From CALBJU01 sp965247125 (lineage in GTDB: Bacteria > Bacteroidota > Rhodothermia > Rhodothermales > UBA10348), in the NCBI GenBank assembly GCA_965247125.1, contig CBDFGO010000002.1, positions 744,001-808,000 on the forward strand: a DNA stretch of 64,000 nucleotides. Direction: 5' to 3'. The first letter of the stretch is position 1; the number at the start of each line of letters is the position of its first letter. The translations under genes and the position numbers were made by a program. Under the pieces are notes generated by a model, which worked only from the letters and a program-made list of their open reading frames with translations, made no database searches and was not told the origin of the DNA. Shown piece by piece: positions 53,098 through 62,526 of this stretch.

Positions 53098-54344
53098 TGA
53101 GATGCCCGCTGTTTGAGGTGTCCGCAAACGTCACAATTCCCGCAAGGAATCCGGATACTCTCACCGAAATATCCGAGTACCCCCCACCGCCTGCACATCT
53201 CCCGCTGGGCGTAACGCAGTAGGGGGCGAACGAGTCTGTTCGCTCTTCTTCGTTGGAGAAGGGATCCGGCCTTGAGCAGTGCCATTCTCGCTTTTCGAGC
53301 CTCCGGGCTCACTAAAAGCACGGCATGCGCGGGCCGGCCGTCACGGCCGGCCCGCCCGGCTTCCTGGTAGTATGACTCCAACGAATCGGGCAACCCGACA
53401 TGCAACACCAATCGAACGTCCGGGCGATCTATTCCCATGCCAAAAGCATTCGTCGCCACCATCACCCGAACTTTTTTCCTCATCCATCTTCGTTGAACAT
53501 GATCTTTGAAACCCGCGTTCAATCCTCCGTGGTATCCTGCAGACGAAATCCCGGCTCTCCTCAGCTTTTCTGCCCAGATTTCAACACCTTCCCGAGAGGA
53601 GTCGTATATAATTGCTGGGCCACGCTCGCGTTCGAGCCAGTCCAACACTTCGCCACGTGCGTCGATTACGTGTAAGACAGAAAAGTGGATGTTAGGCCGA
53701 TCGAATGAGTATCGGAAGACGCGTGGAGAGCGGAGCGCGAGGCTTCTTACGATATCCCGTTCCACCCTGCGCGTCGCGGTGGCAGTAAGTGCACAGAATG
53801 GAGCACCATAATTCGCTCTCAGTTCTTGGATGGATCGGTAGGCGGGTCGGAAATCATGACCCCACGGACTGATACAGTGGGCCTCATCGACAACAATCAA
53901 TCCGACACGCTGCCCCTGGATCAGCCATTGAAACTGTCTGGTGTGCAACCGTTCAGGAGACAGGTAGAGAAAAAATGAGTTCGTAGAGGACATTCTGCGG
54001 CGGACGTTCGACAGCAAGGCGGCGTCCACACGCCCCGTCATCGCAAAAGCAGCTATTCCGCGGCCCGCAAGACCAAGGACCTGGTCGTGCATCAGGGAAA
54101 TGAGCGGCGACAGGACCAGGGTCACTCCCCCGCGAAGAAGTCCAGGTATCTGAAAACAATGTGATTTTCCACCCCCGGTAGGAAGCAGCGCCAGGGTATC
54201 GAGGCCGCCGACAACGGATTCAATGATCTCCTCTTGCCCATGTCGAAACGAATGGAATCCCCAGAATGAAGACAGCACATCCAGGCTAGATGCGGCTCTC
54301 TTTGTTCTACACGATGGGGGGCGGCTCTCAGCCGGCCCCGTCAT
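53091..54344 (-). CDS. RecQ-like ATP-dependent DNA helicase, short form
   Basis: About 417 residues. Helicase motifs: FWGFHSFRHGQEEII (motif 0), LLPTGGGKSHCFQIP (Walker A), SPLISLMHDQ, VVDEAHCISPWGHDFR (DEAH), LTATATRRV, and VATNAFGMGIDRPDVRLVLH with QEAGRAGRDG. The C-terminus keeps the zinc-binding Cys set (REMCRRWGVLGYFGE, CGNCDVC) but lacks the winged-helix and HRDC domains of full RecQ (about 600 aa). The ATG at 54342-54344 overlaps the end of aroK by 17 bases; a longer start at 54380 is possible. Confidence 0.9.
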   Translation of the reverse strand: MTGPAESRPPSCRTKRAASSLDVLSSFWGFHSFRHGQEEIIESVVGGLDTLALLPTGGGKSHCFQIPGLLRGGVTLVLSPLISLMHDQVLGLAGRGIAAFAMTGRVDAALLSNVRRRMSSTNSFFLYLSPERLHTRQFQWLIQGQRVGLIVVDEAHCISPWGHDFRPAYRSIQELRANYGAPFCALTATATRRVERDIVRSLALRSPRVFRYSFDRPNIHFSVLHVIDARGEVLDWLERERGPAIIYDSSREGVEIWAEKLRRAGISSAGYHGGLNAGFKDHVQRRWMRKKVRVMVATNAFGMGIDRPDVRLVLHVGLPDSLESYYQEAGRAGRDGRPAHAVLLVSPEARKARMALLKAGSLLQRRRANRLVRPLLRYAQREMCRRWGVLGYFGESIRIPCGNCDVCGHLKQRASHH

Positions 54345-54879
54345 TTTTGATCTCGGTGTAGATTTGTTTAGCGATGGCATCGAGCGAGAGATTATCCACG
54401 TCTACCGTCAGGTGCGCGCGTTCATAGCTCGATGCTCGCTCGCTCAACAATGCCGCAACTCTGGTTCGTAGGGCCTCTCCCTCGAGCATCGTACCATCTT
54501 CTCCAAACAGCATAGGTCGATTCCGCAATGAGACGGAAAGCCGATCAGCCAGAAAGGAGTCACTAGCCTTCAGGTAAACCAGAAATCCATTTTCCAGACA
54601 AAACCGGAGATTTTCGTCAGAAACAACGCTCCCGCCCCCAAGTGATATCACGACGTTTGACCGTGAAGCGGTGCCAAGAAGCATATCCGTTTCGGTCTTT
54701 CGAAATGTGGACGCTCCGAGCACGTCGAATACGCCGGGAATGGACATTCCCAGATACCGCGATATCAAAGTGTCCAGATCCACCGATTCGTAATCAAGAC
54801 ACCGTGCAAGTCGCGGCGTAACCGTGGACTTGCCGGAACCCATAAATCCTGTCAGAAATATCCTCTCGTACCGCGACAT
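54328..54879 (-). CDS. aroK: shikimate kinase
   Basis: 183 residues; ATP-dependent phosphorylation of shikimate, toward chorismate and thus toward TrpE substrate. P-loop is FLTGFMGSGKSTV at residues 8-20, shikimate-binding Asp/Arg in ESVDLDTLIS and FRKTETDMLL, and SLGGGSV near 80. The lid contains RNRPMLFG. It is divergent from truA across 46 bases and overlaps the helicase gene downstream. Confidence 0.95.
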   Translation of the reverse strand: MSRYERIFLTGFMGSGKSTVTPRLARCLDYESVDLDTLISRYLGMSIPGVFDVLGASTFRKTETDMLLGTASRSNVVISLGGGSVVSDENLRFCLENGFLVYLKASDSFLADRLSVSLRNRPMLFGEDGTMLEGEALRTRVAALLSERASSYERAHLTVDVDNLSLDAIAKQIYTEIKNDGAG

Positions 54880-54925
54880 TCGCTACATTCACGACTGATT
54901 TTGCGACAAAGTAAGGAGGACCGAA

Positions 54926-55696
54926 TTGCCTACCTATCGTCTCGATATCGAATACGATGGAACGGACTGGCACGGTTGGCAGACCCAGCCCAGACTGAAA
55001 ACGATTCAGGGCGCCCTTGAAGCGGCTCTGGAGACCGCCATGCGCGAGAAGGTTGTCGTGACCGGTTCTGGAAGAACGGATGCGGGTGTGCACGCTGCCG
55101 GTCAGGTTGCTCATTTCAGCACGGATACCAATATCGATGCGCTGTACATGCTCGCGGCAATAAACGGCCTCGTACCGCATTCCATAGCCATCCGGGACCT
55201 CCGACCAGTCAATGATGACTTTCATGCACGCTACGATGCCCGGTGGCGGCGTTACACCTACCGATTGGCAACACGACCATTCGCGCTGGGAAGATCCTCG
55301 CGGTGGTTTCTGAAACCGGCGCCAGATCTGGAACTGATGAATCGTGCCGCAAGTGATCTACTCGGCCGAAACAACTGTTCCTCATACTGCCGTACTGCGT
55401 CCGAAACCGAAAACCGCGTTTGTGAGATTTACGAAGCTCACTGGGTCCCTGGTCCTTATCGAGAGAGCGATATGAATTTTAGCATTCGAGCCGACAGATT
55501 CTTACACGGAATGGTCAGGGCGATCGTCGGAACGCTGATTGAAATCGGCCAGGGAAAACGCGAGCAGTCAGATATAAAGAGATTGTTTGAGGTTCAGGAC
55601 CGAACCGAAGCCGGTTTCGCTGCGGCAGCGAGCGGTTTGACCCTGGAAGAGGTAGGCTATTCCCATGATTCGAAAAGGCGCAGGGACGACCTATGA
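54926..55696 (+). CDS. truA: tRNA pseudouridine(38-40) synthase
   Basis: 256 residues starting at a TTG, justified by the strong AAGGAGGA (54913-54920) 5 nt upstream. The catalytic Asp is in VTGSGRTDAGVHAAGQVAHF near residue 52; RWRRYTYRLATRPF and DRFLHGMVRAIVGTL complete the family pattern. Modifies the anticodon arm of many tRNAs. Its last bases overlap an upstream in-frame start of the next gene. Confidence 0.95.
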   Translation: MPTYRLDIEYDGTDWHGWQTQPRLKTIQGALEAALETAMREKVVVTGSGRTDAGVHAAGQVAHFSTDTNIDALYMLAAINGLVPHSIAIRDLRPVNDDFHARYDARWRRYTYRLATRPFALGRSSRWFLKPAPDLELMNRAASDLLGRNNCSSYCRTASETENRVCEIYEAHWVPGPYRESDMNFSIRADRFLHGMVRAIVGTLIEIGQGKREQSDIKRLFEVQDRTEAGFAAAASGLTLEEVGYSHDSKRRRDDL

Positions 55697-55797
55697 TGGA
55701 CCTTTCGACACCTGCCTGCACTGTCGGGCATAAATTACGCCCCGCGGAGCCGGAATCAGCGTTCGACGTATCAGCGCCTCCACCACAAGGTATCCTC

Positions 55798-57141
55798 ATG
55801 GGGCGCACCACCACCTTCTTCCTGCTCACCGCAGCACTGATGCTGTCGGCATGTGACCGTTCATTTTCTGAAGTGAGCGAAGCCACGGTGGTGGTGATCT
55901 CTCCGGATGTTCGCATTGCCCTCTCCGAAAACACTATTGACCTGGAGTTACAGGTCACTGCCGCTCGCGATGTCACTCAGGTCCGTACGGGTGGGGTGGA
56001 GTTTTCTCAGGTGACCAATTCCAATCGCTGGCTGGCATCCCTCTCTTTGCAGAAGGGTCTCAATCAATTCGTAATAGAAACGACGGTAGACGATGGACCG
56101 ATGGGCCTGGACACCGTCAAGGTCTTTCATCTGACCCACTCGTTCGAGTCGGCCACGGCCGCGAGAATAATCACTTTCGTAACCGGTGGACACACGACAA
56201 CCCTTCTCCCGAACGGAACTCTTGTCCTGTTAGGCGGCTCGGCCCGGCCGGGTGGACCGGGAGCATTTGATGCATACATCTGGGAAACAGCTTTCGTTCG
56301 ATTTGCTCCCGCCCGCGAAACCTCATTTTTTGACCGGATTGGACACTCCGCTTCACTCCTTCCCGACGGGCGAATACTGGTCGCTGGGGGTGCATCGTTC
56401 GGGGATATTTCCAGCGTATCGGAACTGGTTGAGCAGGTCGAAATCTTTGATCCCACGACGGGAACGTTTTCGGCTATTCCCTCCAGTGGAGAGCCCATTC
56501 GGCGTATGTATCACACGGCGGTCCTGCGGCATATTGGTACGGACGTCTACATCGTCCTGTTTGGAGGTAGAGGTGATACCCAATATGGAACGAATCCTCG
56601 ACTGGATATCCGAAGAGATATGCGGACATTTCAGCTGAGAAATGATAGCCTCATTGCCCTTTCTCCCGCCGTCGGACCCTTCATCGAGTTCATGGCGGGA
56701 CATACCCAGTCTGCGCTGACGGTGGAAGAATCGGGGCGAGCAGAGCGTTTCCTGATAGCAGGCATCAAGTTCGGCGCAACGCTCAACGCGGCTTCTCTGA
56801 CCATTGATTTCGGAAGTCTGGCAGGGATCGATATTGCCCCGACGACAACGATGAATACTGCTCGTCTCCGCCATTCGAGCGTCACCCTTGCCCCGGGCCT
56901 GGTCGCACATTTCAATGGCCGAGGCGAATTTATCGACGATGTGTTCCAGGGTGGCGAACTATTTGTGGAGGAGGCAGGCGTCTACTTCTCTTTTCCGGAC
57001 GATCTGGCCACACAGCTTACGGCAGCATTCGGTCAATCTGCGACCCTGCTACCCGATGGTAGAGTCCTTCTCATCGGTGGATTTGATGAGACGGGAGCCG
57101 GTCTGTCCGTCGTAGAATTCGTATCATTGGACGTTCAATAA
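55798..57141 (+). CDS. kelch-like beta-propeller lipoprotein
   Basis: 447 residues from the ATG at 55798, which has AAGG 8 nt upstream and begins with a lipoprotein signal (TTTFFLLTAALMLSAC, Cys18). Kelch-like repeats are visible: TTLLPNGTLVLLGGS, ASLLPDGRILVAGGAS, HTAVLRHIGTDVYIVLFGG and ATLLPDGRVLLIGGFDE, each with a G-G turn. Residues 20-110 form a separate N-terminal domain. Likely a surface-exposed beta-propeller; no enzymatic residues are recognised. It follows truA on the same strand. Confidence 0.85.
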   Translation: MGRTTTFFLLTAALMLSACDRSFSEVSEATVVVISPDVRIALSENTIDLELQVTAARDVTQVRTGGVEFSQVTNSNRWLASLSLQKGLNQFVIETTVDDGPMGLDTVKVFHLTHSFESATAARIITFVTGGHTTTLLPNGTLVLLGGSARPGGPGAFDAYIWETAFVRFAPARETSFFDRIGHSASLLPDGRILVAGGASFGDISSVSELVEQVEIFDPTTGTFSAIPSSGEPIRRMYHTAVLRHIGTDVYIVLFGGRGDTQYGTNPRLDIRRDMRTFQLRNDSLIALSPAVGPFIEFMAGHTQSALTVEESGRAERFLIAGIKFGATLNAASLTIDFGSLAGIDIAPTTTMNTARLRHSSVTLAPGLVAHFNGRGEFIDDVFQGGELFVEEAGVYFSFPDDLATQLTAAFGQSATLLPDGRVLLIGGFDETGAGLSVVEFVSLDVQ

Positions 57142-57386
57142 ATTTTGTCTACGGGCGGGCTTCATCACCTGACCCATCGCGTCTGGAGTGTCAGTCCTGT
57201 TAATACTGGAATCCGTTGTCACCATTGGAGTGATCCAGAAGCAGGCATCCATACCCTTGATGCGCGTTCAGTAATTTCTCCTCGTATTGCTCCATCTTGA
57301 CCTCGTTCTCAGAGTGATTGCAGTAATACCGAACCAGCGATGATCCACTATTGGCATTGCCAAAGATCGACCACCCATAACAATTC

Positions 57387-58631
57387 ATGGCTCCCGTAGA
57401 ATTTCAAATCCATTCGGAGACAGATCTCCTCCGCCAGGTCATTGTTCATACGCCGGGTGCCGAAATGGATATGGTCTCCCCGCTGGACCGGGAGGCTCTT
57501 CTCTTCGAGGATATCCTTTTTTTGAGCCATGCAAGAACGGAGCACGAACTGATGTGCGCCATTTTTGAAAAGGTTGTCGGCGCGAACGGCTCCGTTATTC
57601 AGATATCCACCCTGCTGCTGGAGGCGTTTGAACAGGCCGAATCCAGGGAGAGTTTTATCGATCAGCTCTGTGACGCATCTCCTGAGTCGAATCTTCGGGC
57701 ATTCGCTTCGGATCTCGGGAAACTTTCTCCGAAAGAATTATGCCATTTTGCGCTGACCGGTGACTCTCCCTTTCGGATTGAAGCAAAACCGCTCCCTAAT
57801 CTGATGTTTATGCGCGATCTGGCTGCGGTGGTGGGTGATCACATCGTACTAAGCCACGCCGCGACGTCGGCACGCGCTAGAGAAAGCATCATCATCAACG
57901 TTGTTGTCCATTATCACCCAGAGTTCAAGGATTTTCAGGATAAGATTGTCACCTTGCCGAAGGGCGTGACTTTTGAGGGCGGCGACCTGTTGGTGGCCTC
58001 CGAAAAAACCATCGTCCTCGGCAATTCAGAACGCACCTCCTTCGGTGGTGTGATATCGATTACCCGTGAGCTGTTCAGGAAAACCAGTATCGAAAACGTG
58101 ATCATGGTGAACCTGCCTCCAGAGCGCTCGTGCATGCATCTGGATACCGTGTTTACCTTCGCGTCGCCGGATGAATGTGTGGTATTTCCTCCACTCATCG
58201 ATCAATCCGGCCTCAACAACGTGGTCTCATTTTCCCCCACTGACGACGATCTCCGACTAAACAGCCATATATATTCGAGCCTGCATGAGGCGCTCGAGTC
58301 TACGCTCGACAGGAGCATCACGTTTGCTCCATGCGGTGGAACGGATCCGCTGAGTCAGCAGCGCGAACAATGGACAGATGGCGCAAACCTGTTCGCTCTT
58401 GCGCCCGGCGTTGTGCTTGGCTACGAAAGAAATTTGAAGACATTCGAGGAACTGAGCAAGCTGGGCTATCGGGTCGTAACGGCAGATGGATTTCTGTCCT
58501 ACCACCATGCCAGTAACTACGAACCAGGAGAAAAAATTGCTATCAAGCTCAACGGCTATGAATTATCCAGAGGACGCGGTGGTCCACGGTGTATGACGAT
58601 GCCTATCTCACGAAAAAGTTCGGGAAAATGA
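57387..58631 (+). CDS. arcA: arginine deiminase
   Basis: 414 residues; hydrolyses arginine to citrulline and ammonia. Catalytic Cys in RGRGGPRCMTMPI close to the C-terminus, plus NLMFMRDLAAVVGD, FEGGDLLVASE and CMHLDTVFTFASPDE (Asp/His/Glu set). Full length. No ornithine carbamoyltransferase or carbamate kinase is adjacent, so the deiminase pathway is not shown by this locus; arginine catabolism or citrulline supply are options. The TGA overlaps the next start (ATGA). The 245 bases upstream hold no recognisable feature. Confidence 0.93.
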   Translation: MAPVEFQIHSETDLLRQVIVHTPGAEMDMVSPLDREALLFEDILFLSHARTEHELMCAIFEKVVGANGSVIQISTLLLEAFEQAESRESFIDQLCDASPESNLRAFASDLGKLSPKELCHFALTGDSPFRIEAKPLPNLMFMRDLAAVVGDHIVLSHAATSARARESIIINVVVHYHPEFKDFQDKIVTLPKGVTFEGGDLLVASEKTIVLGNSERTSFGGVISITRELFRKTSIENVIMVNLPPERSCMHLDTVFTFASPDECVVFPPLIDQSGLNNVVSFSPTDDDLRLNSHIYSSLHEALESTLDRSITFAPCGGTDPLSQQREQWTDGANLFALAPGVVLGYERNLKTFEELSKLGYRVVTADGFLSYHHASNYEPGEKIAIKLNGYELSRGRGGPRCMTMPISRKSSGK

Positions 58632-59110
58632 ATCTGGACGCGATGATGGTCGACCATCGAAGGTGGATGAAGACCGCCTTGAGAGAAGCGGAGCGTGCTT
58701 TCGACGAAGGCGAAGTTCCTGTGGGTGCGATCGTTGTGAGCGACAATCAAATTGTTGGGCGGGGTCACAATCAGGTCGAACGTCTATCCGACCCGACGGC
58801 TCACGCAGAGGTCATCGCCATTACCGCCGCCTGTGACACCCTCAAAAGCAAGTGGTTGAATGAGGCAACGCTCTACGTAACACTGGAGCCCTGTCCCATG
58901 TGCGCCGGTGCAATTTCTCTGGCGCGACTCAAATGCGTTGTGTACGGAGCATTTGACGAAAAGGCGGGCGCGGCGTCAACGCTTTACAACATTCCCCAGG
59001 ATCCCCGCCTGAATCACTATGTCGACCTGATATCGGGCGTAGAAGAAGCTGCGTGTGCCTCCCTGATGACATCTTTCTTCCAGAAAGTGAGGGCCGACAA
59101 TGAACGTTGA
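58628..59110 (+). CDS. tadA: tRNA-specific adenosine deaminase
   Basis: 160 residues from the ATG at 58628, coupled to the arginine deiminase by ATGA. Zinc-dependent deaminase: His-Ala-Glu in PTAHAEVIAITAA and the Cys pair in LEPCPMCAGAISL. Converts A34 to inosine in tRNA-Arg(ACG). The contact residues FDEKAGAASTLYNI match TadA rather than cytosine or guanine deaminases. Ends 11 bases inside the next gene. Confidence 0.93.
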   Translation: MNLDAMMVDHRRWMKTALREAERAFDEGEVPVGAIVVSDNQIVGRGHNQVERLSDPTAHAEVIAITAACDTLKSKWLNEATLYVTLEPCPMCAGAISLARLKCVVYGAFDEKAGAASTLYNIPQDPRLNHYVDLISGVEEAACASLMTSFFQKVRADNER

Positions 59111-60065
59111 CGTGATCATCGTGGGTGCCGGTCCCGTCGGTCTGGCTGCAGCAATCGAAATTGGGCGCCGTCAAATGACGGCCGTTGTGGTTGATAAAGG
59201 CTCGCTCGTGAACTCTCTCGTGGGCTATCCAAACGGCATGGAATTCTTCTCCACGCCAGATTTGCTTGAAATTGGAGGGTATCCGCTCATCACGGCGCGC
59301 TACAAGCCGGTCCGCGAAGAAGCCCTGGACTACTACCGCAGGGTCGCCGATGCAGAGGATTTAAACCTTCTTCTATACGAATCCGTGGTCAATGTCGAGG
59401 GCGAAGAAGGCGCGTTCGTCGTGCAGACCTCGAAGCGGATCGTAAACTCGAGATATGTGGTGGTGGCAACGGGTTTTTTCGACCAGCCAAATCGGTTGGA
59501 CGTACCGGGTGCCAATCTTCCCAAAGTATCCCACTATTTCAAGGAGGCCTTCGCATATGCTGGCCGAGAAGTGTTGATCGTTGGCGCGAAGAATTCGGCA
59601 GCGAAGGCAGCCCTTCAGTGCCGCAGACGAGGCGCAACGGTGACAATGGCTGTACGAGGTCCAGAAATTGGCCCTACTGTCAAGTACTGGATACGCCCGG
59701 ACCTTATCAATAGAATCAAGGAGGGCTCGATACGGGCTTATTTTGACTCGACCGTGTCGAATATTTCGGAGATGGAGGTTGAATTACAGACTCCGAAAGG
59801 CGCGATTATCATAAATAACGATATCATTCTGGCGATGACAGGATATCATCCAGACTATGGATTGCTCAAATCATTTGGGATCGAGATCGAGGAAGATGAG
59901 GCGGAAACCCCTGTTTATGATGATTCCACATTCGAAACCAATCGCCCTGGAATGTTTATAGCGGGAACGATCTGCGGAGGGCGATTCACCAGCCGATGGT
60001 TCATCGAAAATGGCCGCTTCCACGCAAAGGTGATAGCTGAGACGCTTGCGCAAAGGGGTAACTAA
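59100..60065 (+). CDS. ypdA: YpdA-family thioredoxin reductase-like flavoprotein (bacillithiol disulfide reductase)
   Basis: 321 residues. Two Rossmann motifs are present, FAD GAGPVGLAAAIEIG at 9-22 and NAD(P)H LIVGAKNSAAKAALQ near 158, and there is no Cys-x-x-Cys pair between them, which separates YpdA from thioredoxin reductase. C-terminal GTICGGRFTSRWFIENGRFH is characteristic. YpdA reduces bacillithiol disulfide in Firmicutes. Together with the DinB/YfiT-type gene at 36.1 kb it suggests bacillithiol as the cell thiol. Confidence 0.93.
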   Translation: MNVDVIIVGAGPVGLAAAIEIGRRQMTAVVVDKGSLVNSLVGYPNGMEFFSTPDLLEIGGYPLITARYKPVREEALDYYRRVADAEDLNLLLYESVVNVEGEEGAFVVQTSKRIVNSRYVVVATGFFDQPNRLDVPGANLPKVSHYFKEAFAYAGREVLIVGAKNSAAKAALQCRRRGATVTMAVRGPEIGPTVKYWIRPDLINRIKEGSIRAYFDSTVSNISEMEVELQTPKGAIIINNDIILAMTGYHPDYGLLKSFGIEIEEDEAETPVYDDSTFETNRPGMFIAGTICGGRFTSRWFIENGRFHAKVIAETLAQRGN

Positions 60066-60135
60066 CTGGGCGGACCACCTTTTTAACGGTAGGTACCTCT
60101 CAGTTTCTGCTCGAAACGCACCACTCTTTTTACGC

Positions 60136-60279
60136 ATGTCGAAAGGTCCCCTTTCATACCTGTTTTCGATGATGCTTGCCGTCGCGACGCTCCTTGTGGC
60201 AACATCGGGTATGGCTACGACGAGTATTGCACACATGCTTTGTGCTGCGGGCAACCTCGGGGCGATTTGGGCCCGGTAG
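60136..60279 (+). CDS. possible 47-aa hydrophobic peptide
   Basis: An ATG at 60136 opens 47 codons (MSKGPLSYLFSMMLAVATLL, then VATSGMATTSIAHMLCAAG) to a TAG. It reads as a signal or membrane segment with little after it. It could be a small membrane protein, a broken gene remnant, or chance. It fills part of the 231-base gap between ypdA and the convergent cytochrome gene, in which nothing else is recognised. Confidence 0.25.
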   Translation: MSKGPLSYLFSMMLAVATLLVATSGMATTSIAHMLCAAGNLGAIWAR

Positions 60280-60296
60280 CTGGATCCTCGACACCC

Positions 60297-62459
60297 CTAC
60301 AGGGCCCGTATTATCTGTGTTGCCAGTGGATGTGATGGATTCAATTGAAGGGCCCTCTGGGCACTGATTCGAGCATCCACGAAATTATCGGATCTGAAAT
60401 AGGCCAAGCCCAGCTTGGCGTACGCATCGGCAGAACGCGGATTGGCTTCGACGGCCCGAAGCAGCAGCGCAATTGCGTCGGGTAAAAGTTCGCTGTTCAG
60501 AAGAAGTGATCCGAGATTTTCAAGAGACTCTGCGTGCTCGGGATTGCGTTCGACCGCCATTTCGAGCGTCAGTAGTGCCACGGCCTGTCTGCCTTGCTGT
60601 AACTGAACGAGGCCCAGATTGCTCAGGGCTCCTCCATGAAAGGGGTCCAGTCCAATTGCAGTCTGCAAATGTATCTCAGCTTGTTCGAGCTCTCCCTGTC
60701 GCAACAGTGCAGTCCCGAGATTGTAGTATCCAAGCACACTCCAGCTTTCGGAACTAACAGCTTCCTGATACTGTGCAATCGCTTCATCCACCCGGTTTCG
60801 GGCCTCCAGAAAACGTCCGTAGTTTATCCGAACATCTGATAGGCGGGGCTGAATTCGGAGCGCCTCTCGATACAACCGTTCTATACGAGACAGATCTCGA
60901 CCCGCACCCTCATACGCTTGCGCAAGAGTGTTGAGCCGTTCCGTTTTTTGAGGGTCCAACCGGAGAGATTCTTCGAGTGTGGGAATGGCGGCCTCAAATT
61001 GACCGAGGAGAACGTTTGCATATCCGTGTAAATACAGCGCTTCACTCATCGTCTGGCCATCGTCGAAAGCATCGGCCAGAATAGCGATGCCTTTACGCAT
61101 TAGATCGGGTTGACCTTCCTGAAAACCCCGCGTGATATAAGCCATTCCCGCATACAGGTCCGCATCTGCCTGGCCTGAACGATCCCTTTCAAAGCGCGCT
61201 GTCAACGTGTTTTCGTCGTGCGCCACTTCAGGTTGCGGTCCTTCGCCATCCTTTACAACTCTAATCCAATGATCTGTAAACGCCGAATGAGGGGCGTCAA
61301 TCAAGTCGGTTTTGGGCATGTGACACTCGATGCAATTAGCGTCCAGGGAGTGCGTATCCAATGCATCGCTGGCGCTCAGAATCGCGAGTCGATCCTCACC
61401 GTGACAGCCGATACAAGTCTCGTTAAAGAACTCCGGACCCTGATCTCGAAATCCGTCATGCGGATCGTGACAGGTAGTACATTCCAACGGCGTATCGAGA
61501 GTAATGGAATCCAGAAAACACGCACTGAGCTTTAACCGATCTGCGTGGGAGATTACGTCAATATCTCCAGACTCGGCCGTTTCATGTGCTTGGAAAAAGG
61601 CCACATAATCAGATAGGCTCTCAGAAGGCCTGAAATCATAAGCCGTACGTCCATCACGGAGGAGAGAAACCGAGCCATTCTGGTGACATTGTTGGCATAC
61701 ATCAAGACGCCTCTCCAATGTCAGGTGCGCAGGATTTACAATTGATGCATCGTAGTCTCCCTGTGCCTCACTTGACGACAATCGCTCATCCACATGTAGA
61801 CTTCCGGGACCATGACAACGCTCGCACCCGATTCCGAGGGGCATTTCACTGTACATCCCATTCGTCTGTGCCACAGGTGTCGGATAGCTGTTGTGACACA
61901 CCATACAACGATCCGCCACTTTTCGGTCAAATCGTTTGTTGGCTATTCGATATCCCGGACTGAAATCCCACCTTTCTTGCTGAGTATACCAGGTTACAGG
62001 TAGTTCATAGAACCAGCCGTCCTGTTCTGCAAGATACGTTCGTGCAGTCGTTCCGGAGCCAACCACGTACTGCATTTCCCGGCGCAGTTCGTGCACACGA
62101 TTTCCGTGCGTGTCAAGCAGGAATTCAAGCATATAAAATCCAGAATCAGACGCGACGGTCTGGTAGCGGAGTCCCGAAGAGGAGTCAACTACTATTTCTG
62201 ACCCGAATGACTCTACCGCCGTTTCAGCCGTCAGCTCATACATTGAGCGAGACATGCCATGCTCATTGAAACCGTGGTACTCAGTCTCGTGACAGTCGAA
62301 ACAGGCGACGTCTCCCACAAATTCCACACCTTCCCTGGTATTCAGGAAGCGGACTTCTGATGTACTTTGCGGGACTGGTATCGTGTCCCCAGTCGAACAC
62401 CCTGCGAACACACAAAATGCTGAAATCAGCAGGGACGATATGTTGGAGTGAGATGGCAC
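60297..62459 (-). CDS. heptaheme cytochrome c / TPR lipoprotein
   Basis: 720 residues. Lipobox at Cys21 (VFAGC). The N-terminal half carries seven heme-binding CxxCH motifs: CFDCH (53-57), CMVCH, CERCH, CQQCH, CTTCH, CIGCH and CIECH, with spacings of cytochrome c-554/nitrite-reductase-like multiheme proteins. The C-terminal half (about 415-720) contains repeated tetratricopeptide units (ALYLHGYANVLLGQFEAAIP, SVLGYYNLGTALLRQGELEQ, ADAYAKLGLAYFRSDNFVDA). Likely an outer-membrane-anchored electron-transfer protein with a protein-binding TPR arm. No oxidoreductase partner is in the window. Confidence 0.9.
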   Translation of the reverse strand: MPSHSNISSLLISAFCVFAGCSTGDTIPVPQSTSEVRFLNTREGVEFVGDVACFDCHETEYHGFNEHGMSRSMYELTAETAVESFGSEIVVDSSSGLRYQTVASDSGFYMLEFLLDTHGNRVHELRREMQYVVGSGTTARTYLAEQDGWFYELPVTWYTQQERWDFSPGYRIANKRFDRKVADRCMVCHNSYPTPVAQTNGMYSEMPLGIGCERCHGPGSLHVDERLSSSEAQGDYDASIVNPAHLTLERRLDVCQQCHQNGSVSLLRDGRTAYDFRPSESLSDYVAFFQAHETAESGDIDVISHADRLKLSACFLDSITLDTPLECTTCHDPHDGFRDQGPEFFNETCIGCHGEDRLAILSASDALDTHSLDANCIECHMPKTDLIDAPHSAFTDHWIRVVKDGEGPQPEVAHDENTLTARFERDRSGQADADLYAGMAYITRGFQEGQPDLMRKGIAILADAFDDGQTMSEALYLHGYANVLLGQFEAAIPTLEESLRLDPQKTERLNTLAQAYEGAGRDLSRIERLYREALRIQPRLSDVRINYGRFLEARNRVDEAIAQYQEAVSSESWSVLGYYNLGTALLRQGELEQAEIHLQTAIGLDPFHGGALSNLGLVQLQQGRQAVALLTLEMAVERNPEHAESLENLGSLLLNSELLPDAIALLLRAVEANPRSADAYAKLGLAYFRSDNFVDARISAQRALQLNPSHPLATQIIRAL

Positions 62460-62472
62460 CTACATACGAAAA

Positions 62473-62500
62473 GCGGGGTGGATCTACTGATCCACCCCGC
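62473..62500 (-). terminator. intrinsic terminator after the PorV/PorQ gene
   Basis: A perfect 12-bp stem (62473-62484 with 62489-62500; loop TACT) with TTTT on the minus-strand side. It lies between the cytochrome start and the PorV/PorQ-type stop, ending that transcript. Confidence 0.88.
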
Positions 62501-62526
62501 TTTCGTTTCATTCAGACGATAAAGTC

